A DNA stretch of 5,999 nucleotides. Origin: an uncultured Lentisphaeria bacterium. Lineage in GTDB: Bacteria; Verrucomicrobiota; Lentisphaeria; Victivallales; Victivallaceae. A model generated the notes under the pieces. It was given only the letters and a program-made list of their open reading frames with translations. It had not been told where the DNA came from and searched no databases. The position numbers and the translations under genes were made by a program. The stretch is taken from the NCBI GenBank assembly GCA_903821255.1, contig CAIJKT010001039.1, positions 1-5,999 on the forward strand. The letters run 5' to 3'. Of this stretch, positions 1 to 4,200 are shown in pieces (the first letter of the stretch is position 1; each line of letters begins with the position of its first letter).

Positions 1-356
1 AGCTGTTTCTCCACCGCCGGGTAGCCGCCCAGGATATGTTTACCGGCAACTACCATATATACATTGTCATTGCTGGTGTTCTGCTGTTTATCCAGGATGG
101 CGATCAGATGCAGGAAGTTTTTCTGCTCGGACAAATCATATTTTACCAGTTTCACCTTGGAACCATACTGTTCCTGCATGGGCGGCAGGATCAGGGCGGC
201 TATCCTTTTGCATTCTTCGCAGTTCGGCTGGTAAAAGTATTCGACCATGACACTTCTGCTGCTATTGTCTGCGGCATGGACAGGCGAGCCCCCCCCGGCT
301 AAAAACACAAATATCGCGACCGCCCCAATGGCAAATCTCAATTTAAATGCTATCAT
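1..356 (-). CDS. Exported thioredoxin-fold protein with CEEC motif (3' end outside window)
   Basis: I read this frame by reverse-complementing the window; it is open for 118 codons from ATG at 356 to the left edge. Residues 1-28 form a signal peptide: a short K/R-containing start, a hydrophobic core (IGAVAIFVFLAGGG) and a signal peptidase I-like site at VHA|AD. Next comes a beta strand (VMVEYFYQPN), then Cys46-Glu-Glu-Cys49, then a helix (KRIAALILPPMQEQYG), the start of a thioredoxin fold. VKLVKYDLSE and VYMVVAGKHILGGY resemble later strands of the fold. The usual cis-proline before the third strand is absent: there is no Pro between residues 60 and 112. The family suggests thiol-disulfide exchange outside the cytoplasm. 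Similar N-termini also occur fused to CcdA-type membrane domains, so the missing C-terminus could hold one (inference). The start is supported by a GGAG five bases upstream. The gene diverges from the DUF1573 gene. Confidence 0.85.
   Translation of the reverse strand, partial: MIAFKLRFAIGAVAIFVFLAGGGSPVHAADNSSRSVMVEYFYQPNCEECKRIAALILPPMQEQYGSKVKLVKYDLSEQKNFLHLIAILDKQQNTSNDNVYMVVAGKHILGGYPAVEKQ
289..296. repeat. Eight-C homopolymer (G8 in the coding sense) in the signal-peptide codons
   Basis: On the coding (minus) strand this is G8, encoding part of AGGGS at the end of the signal-peptide core. The gene is in frame only with 8 (or 8 plus multiples of 3) G residues. With 7, the frame shifts and meets a TAG before the CEEC codons. 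Confidence 0.9.
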
Positions 357-400
357 TACTGCTCCGTCATAATTGTAACAGGAAAAAATAACTATAGAAC
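357..400. promoter_or_regulatory. Divergent intergenic region between thioredoxin-fold and DUF1573 genes
   Basis: Only 44 bases separate the two divergent start codons, so any promoters here must overlap each other or lie inside the opposing genes. The minus strand has TACAAT (377 down to 372), a fair -10 hexamer, but no good -35 sits at the right distance and the leader would be very short. The plus strand is A-rich, with an AGGA at 380-383 that lies 17 bases from the ATG at 401, too far for a standard Shine-Dalgarno. No clear operator palindrome was seen. Confidence 0.35.
362..365 (-). promoter_or_regulatory. Shine-Dalgarno site of the thioredoxin-fold gene
   Basis: Read on the minus strand this is GGAG, followed by five bases (CAGTA) and then the ATG at 356. 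Motif and spacing are ordinary, and they favour this ATG over the internal Met37 codon, which would drop the signal peptide. Confidence 0.7.
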
Positions 401-1090
401 ATGATACGGACATTTACAAAAGCTTTATGTATTTTTTCGGTATTGAGCAGCATCGCCTTGCAGGCGGCGGGCCCTGTAATCGCACTGGAAGGCAAAGATA
501 CCCTGGACTTCGGGACCTTTCCTGCCAATGTTCAACAGACCGGAACATTCAAAATCCTGAACAAAGGCGATGCGGTGCTCAGGATCATCAATCTCCGGAA
601 GACCTGCGGCTGCGCCGCCATAAAAATAGATAAACAGGAGATTAAGCCAGGCGACAGTGCCGTGCTGACCGCCGAAGTGCTGGCGGATTCCATCAGCGGC
701 CCGTTCAGCAAAAACCTTTATGTGGAGTCCAGCGATCCCGGACAGCGTTTCCTGCAATTGAATTTTACCGGCAGATCAGTCCCGCTCCTGACCGTATATC
801 CGAAAAACTTCCTGTACATGGGGACGCTGACCGCCGGAAAGGAGTATGAGTATAAATTCCGGATCGACACGGAACGCGACGGCGTTAAACTGGAAATGAG
901 TCCCGTCAAGGCCAGTTTTAAAACAGATGTCAAGCTGGTACAGGATTCTCCCCGGCAGTTTACTCTGACTGTCAAAGCTTTCCCGCAAAAGATAAATGAA
1001 CCTCTGTCCGTCGAACTGGAACTGAAAGTCCTGGAGCCTTCCGGCTGGAAGTCCATCCCGGTAAAGCTTCAGGGCCGGACCGGCAATTAA
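401..1090 (+). CDS. Exported DUF1573-family protein with TCGC motif
   Basis: This complete gene encodes 229 residues. Residues 1-23 are a signal peptide (basic start MIRTFTK, hydrophobic core, cleavage near LQAA|G). Residues 30-127 match the DUF1573 pattern: a DFG strand at 36-38, an N-K-G-D turn at 54-57, the signature T68-C-G-C71, then the PGD turn and a GPFSKNLYVESSDP stretch typical of the family's immunoglobulin-like beta sandwich. Residues 128-229 look like a second beta-rich domain (TVYPKNFLYMGTL start) that I do not recognise. DUF1573 proteins are common in Bacteroidota and PVC bacteria; the role of the conserved Cys pair is not settled. An in-frame TAG at 395-397 rules out an earlier start. 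No well-spaced Shine-Dalgarno precedes the ATG. The gene lies divergent to a CxxC thioredoxin-fold gene and upstream of a giant surface protein in the same direction. The family call is firm; biochemical function is unknown. Confidence 0.9.
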   Translation: MIRTFTKALCIFSVLSSIALQAAGPVIALEGKDTLDFGTFPANVQQTGTFKILNKGDAVLRIINLRKTCGCAAIKIDKQEIKPGDSAVLTAEVLADSISGPFSKNLYVESSDPGQRFLQLNFTGRSVPLLTVYPKNFLYMGTLTAGKEYEYKFRIDTERDGVKLEMSPVKASFKTDVKLVQDSPRQFTLTVKAFPQKINEPLSVELELKVLEPSGWKSIPVKLQGRTGN

Positions 1091-1245
1091 GCTTAATTTC
1101 TCCCCCGGATTTCGTAAAAAAGAACATTTTCTTTAGACTATGATTTGATTTTTATTTTAAATTGTATATTTTTATCAGACAATTTTTTTAGACATTTATG
1201 AAGTCTGTTAGCATTATTAGCTAAAAAAGGGGAGTATATCGCGCA
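1091..1245 (+). promoter_or_regulatory. AT-rich spacer, probable promoter/leader of the giant gene
   Basis: This 155-base gap contains a very AT-rich stretch: 1141-1200 has 10 G/C in 60 by direct count, against about 50-60% in flanking genes. That suits a promoter, but no -35/-10 pair with 16-18 base spacing stood out; TTGATT (1145-1150) and TATATT (1165-1170) are only 14 apart. There is no strong GC-rich terminator after the DUF1573 stop codon, so read-through into the giant gene is possible. Small inverted repeats are present (CAGAC 1176-1180 with GTCTG 1203-1207; TTAGC 1208-1212 with GCTAA 1220-1224) but they are short and may be chance. Confidence 0.35.
1228..1234 (+). promoter_or_regulatory. 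Shine-Dalgarno site of the giant surface-protein gene
   Basis: AGGGGAG is a strong anti-16S match. It lies 11 bases before the ATG at 1246, slightly long but acceptable. An in-frame TAA at 1222-1224 excludes an upstream start, so ATG 1246 is well fixed. Confidence 0.7.
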
Positions 1246-4200
1246 ATGAGGGTGATTTTTTTTGTTTTTTTTCTGCTGGGATTTTTCCTTTCTTTTCAAA
1301 CATTTGCGTTGAATGCGCCGGTCCATCTGGAACCGGTTCAATCGACTTTCAAAAAAATTACGATCAAGTGGCAGAACGGAGATCCCGGCAGCCAGGTGAC
1401 CTATCAGGTTTACCGGAACAACAGCGAAATTGCAAGTGTCACCGATACGCAATACACCGATTCCAATCTGGATACCGGCACTCAGTACACCTATCAGGTC
1501 GTCGCGGTAAGCGGCGGCGTGACATCTTCCCCTTCCGTCGCGCTGACGGTAAAAACCATCAAGTCGGTGACATTTGACAACAGCACCAGCGTCGAACAGG
1601 CGGTGGACAGTCTGCATCCGGCCAGCGCCAGTAACTTTACCGGTATCACGCTGCTGTCGGCGGTAAAAAGCGGACTGGAAGCGCTGCTCGGCTCCGGCAT
1701 CACTTTCACGGCGGTGGACAGCGACGCTCTTACCAGCTTTATTGAACAGGAACTGGCAATAATCAGGGAAGTGGAACCGTCCATGACGGATGCGGAGCGT
1801 CTCGCCGCCCAGGCGGATCTGGACGCGACGCTGAGCAGCGGCTTCGGCGGCAACACCTTTGAACATGTTTATATTCAGGGCAAACTGAGCGAACTGGCGG
1901 AGACGCACTATCAGAAAGGTTTCAAGACCGGAGCCGCCGCGTTATATGAGTTTTCATTGAATTATCTCAGCGACCAGGAACCAGTGGTGTTCGGCACGCT
2001 GGCCCGGCTGGCTACGTTCAAGATAGACACACTGACCGATACCAGCACTCAGGTGGAAATCGCCGCCGCACTGGCTGATTACAAAACCACCTTTTTACGC
2101 TTCTTTGATTATTTCCCGAATTCCGTCTCAATGCAGGCGCAATCCTCTTACTCTCTGCCCGCACGTAAGTATTTCAGCTATTTTCCGGTATTGCTTGATT
2201 ACGGCAGTTACGACTCGCCGTCTTTCAATAACGCACTGCAACTGGCGCAGTATGCGCTCCAACTGAACAATGATACGATGCGCCAGAAATTCTATGATCA
2301 TATCGCCGCCTGGGAACTGGTGCCGGAAACTATTGAATTCAAGGATTCCAGCGGCAATCCGCTGAACGGCAGCATCACGGTCAGGAACATTACGGCGAAT
2401 ACTTCGTCCAAAGATGTTTTCCCCGGCGACCCGTATGAAGAGGAGCGGACCGTCCAGGTGGTCAGCGGGCAGGCCAATTTCCCCGTCTATAAAGGCCATA
2501 TCTATACGGCTGTTGTCCATTTCAATGTCTCCGGCGGCAATCAACTGAATTACACCATTGACACTTTCACCCATGATAAAGGCAAAAACGTAACTTATAA
2601 TAATCTTACTACTCCGGTTACGGAGAACATGGCTTCAGGCACTAACTACGCCAAGTCGTCTTTTGTTTTCGACCAGCCCAATTATCCTTACAATCTTACT
2701 TATGAACGCGCCATTGACGTGTTCACCCTGCACTGGCAGTGGGTTTCCCCTTCCGGCTTCATTCTGAAAAATTTCAAAGTCTTCTGCGGCTCAAGTGTTG
2801 TGGCGACAGTCACCGGAACGACAGCGACCAATATCCCGATCCTGCCGGATGCGGACACCCATTTCTATACAGTGGTGGCTTATGACGTGAATGACAGTCC
2901 GTCCGCTTCGAGCCAGGCGATATTTGTTATCCGGGACAGCGCCGGATACGCCGGTTATTTCGCCTGGATGCAGCAGTATTTCGGCAGTCAGGCGATGTAT
3001 TCATGCGACGACCCCGATGGGGACGGTGTGGACAATTATCACGAGTACCTGAACGGCACCGATCCGACCAGAATCCCCGGCCCGGCCATGCTCGATCCCG
3101 GCCAGATCGGCTATTCCAAAGCGGTTCTGAACTGGAACCCGATGTTTGCGGGTGAAGCCGGAGTTACCTATAAGCTCTACCGTAATGATACTGAAATCAC
3201 TCCGGCGATATCCGGCACCACTTATACCGATACCGGACTGACGCCGGGACTGACCTACACCTACCGCGTGAGAGCGGTAAGGTCGAACGGCATTGATACC
3301 GAACAGGGCGCTCCGCTGGCAGTCCGGACGGTTTTGCCGGTGACATTCAACGGCAGCGACAAAGTTCAGCAGGTGGTGGACAGCCTCATTCCGGCCAATG
3401 CCGCGCAATATACCGGTTCCTCGCTGATCTCGGCGGTGAAAAGCGGTATTGAGGCATTGTGCTTGAGTAATCCTCAAGCATGGACGATCAGAGAGGATAT
3501 TTTGAATAATTTCGTCACTCAGGAACTGGCGATCATCAACGAAGTCACGCCGTCCATGACCGATGCGGAACGCCTGGCGGCGAAAACAGAACTGGCCACT
3601 ATGTTGAACGATAATTTCGGTGGCAATTCCTTCGAACATGTTTATATTCAGGGCAAACTTACTGAGCTGGCGGAAGAGTATTATCAGAAAGGCGACAAAG
3701 AAACGGGGACCGCGCTTTATGAACACTCCTTACTTTACTTGACAAACGTGGAATCATCCGTATTCAGTTCACTGTCCCGGCTGGCGGCGTTCAAGACAGA
3801 TGCGCTGACTGACACCAGCACCAGTGATGAGATTGTCACCGCCCTGAACGCCTACCGGGATACTTATTTGAGATTCTTTACTTTCTTCACGAATTCCGCT
3901 TCGCTGCAAGCCCAGAACGCATATATCATGCCGGCGTACCGGTATTTCAAGTATTTCCCGGCATTGCTTAAATACGATTCCTATAACCCGGATGTTTTTA
4001 ATACCGCCAAACAGTTGTCCGAGGCCGCGCTGGCAATGAACAACAACACTATAAGTACGGCCCGTCACGATCGCATCTGCGCCTGGGAATTGATTAATTT
4101 AAAAATTAAGCTGGCTGACAACAATGGTCATTTGTTTGGAGGCAGCGTGATTGTCAATAATGTTTCCGCCACTGTTCCCGGCCTGAATGTTTATCCAGGC

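Noticed and set aside
36..302. Plus-strand 88-codon open frame at the left end
   Set aside because: It is the shadow of the minus-strand thioredoxin-fold gene, which has a signal peptide, a CEEC motif and a Shine-Dalgarno site.
372..377. TACAAT on the minus strand as the -10 of the thioredoxin-fold gene
   Set aside because: No -35 at proper spacing, and the implied transcript would begin at or next to the Shine-Dalgarno. Kept only as a remark in the intergenic entry.
425..1056. Several antisense and out-of-frame open frames over the DUF1573 gene
   Set aside because: They carry no recognisable domain and overlap a gene with a clear family signature.
1119..1134. Hairpin AAAGAA-CATT-TTCTTT as a terminator after the DUF1573 gene
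   Set aside because: The stem is six pairs with only one G-C and there is no U-run directly after it, so it is too weak for an intrinsic terminator.
1208..1224. Inverted repeat TTAGC / GCTAA before the Shine-Dalgarno of the giant gene
   Set aside because: Five pairs with a seven-base AT loop is within chance in an AT-rich spacer; no operator or riboswitch pattern matches.
1138..1908. A 256-codon antisense open frame opposite the start of the giant gene
   Set aside because: It is rich in Arg, His and Gln with no domain pattern, lies opposite a frame with signal peptide, FN3 and duplicated domains, and its last codons are simply the AT-rich spacer. Similar antisense frames at 2128-2574, 3001-3726, 3769-4068 and 4774-5142 are rejected for the same reason.
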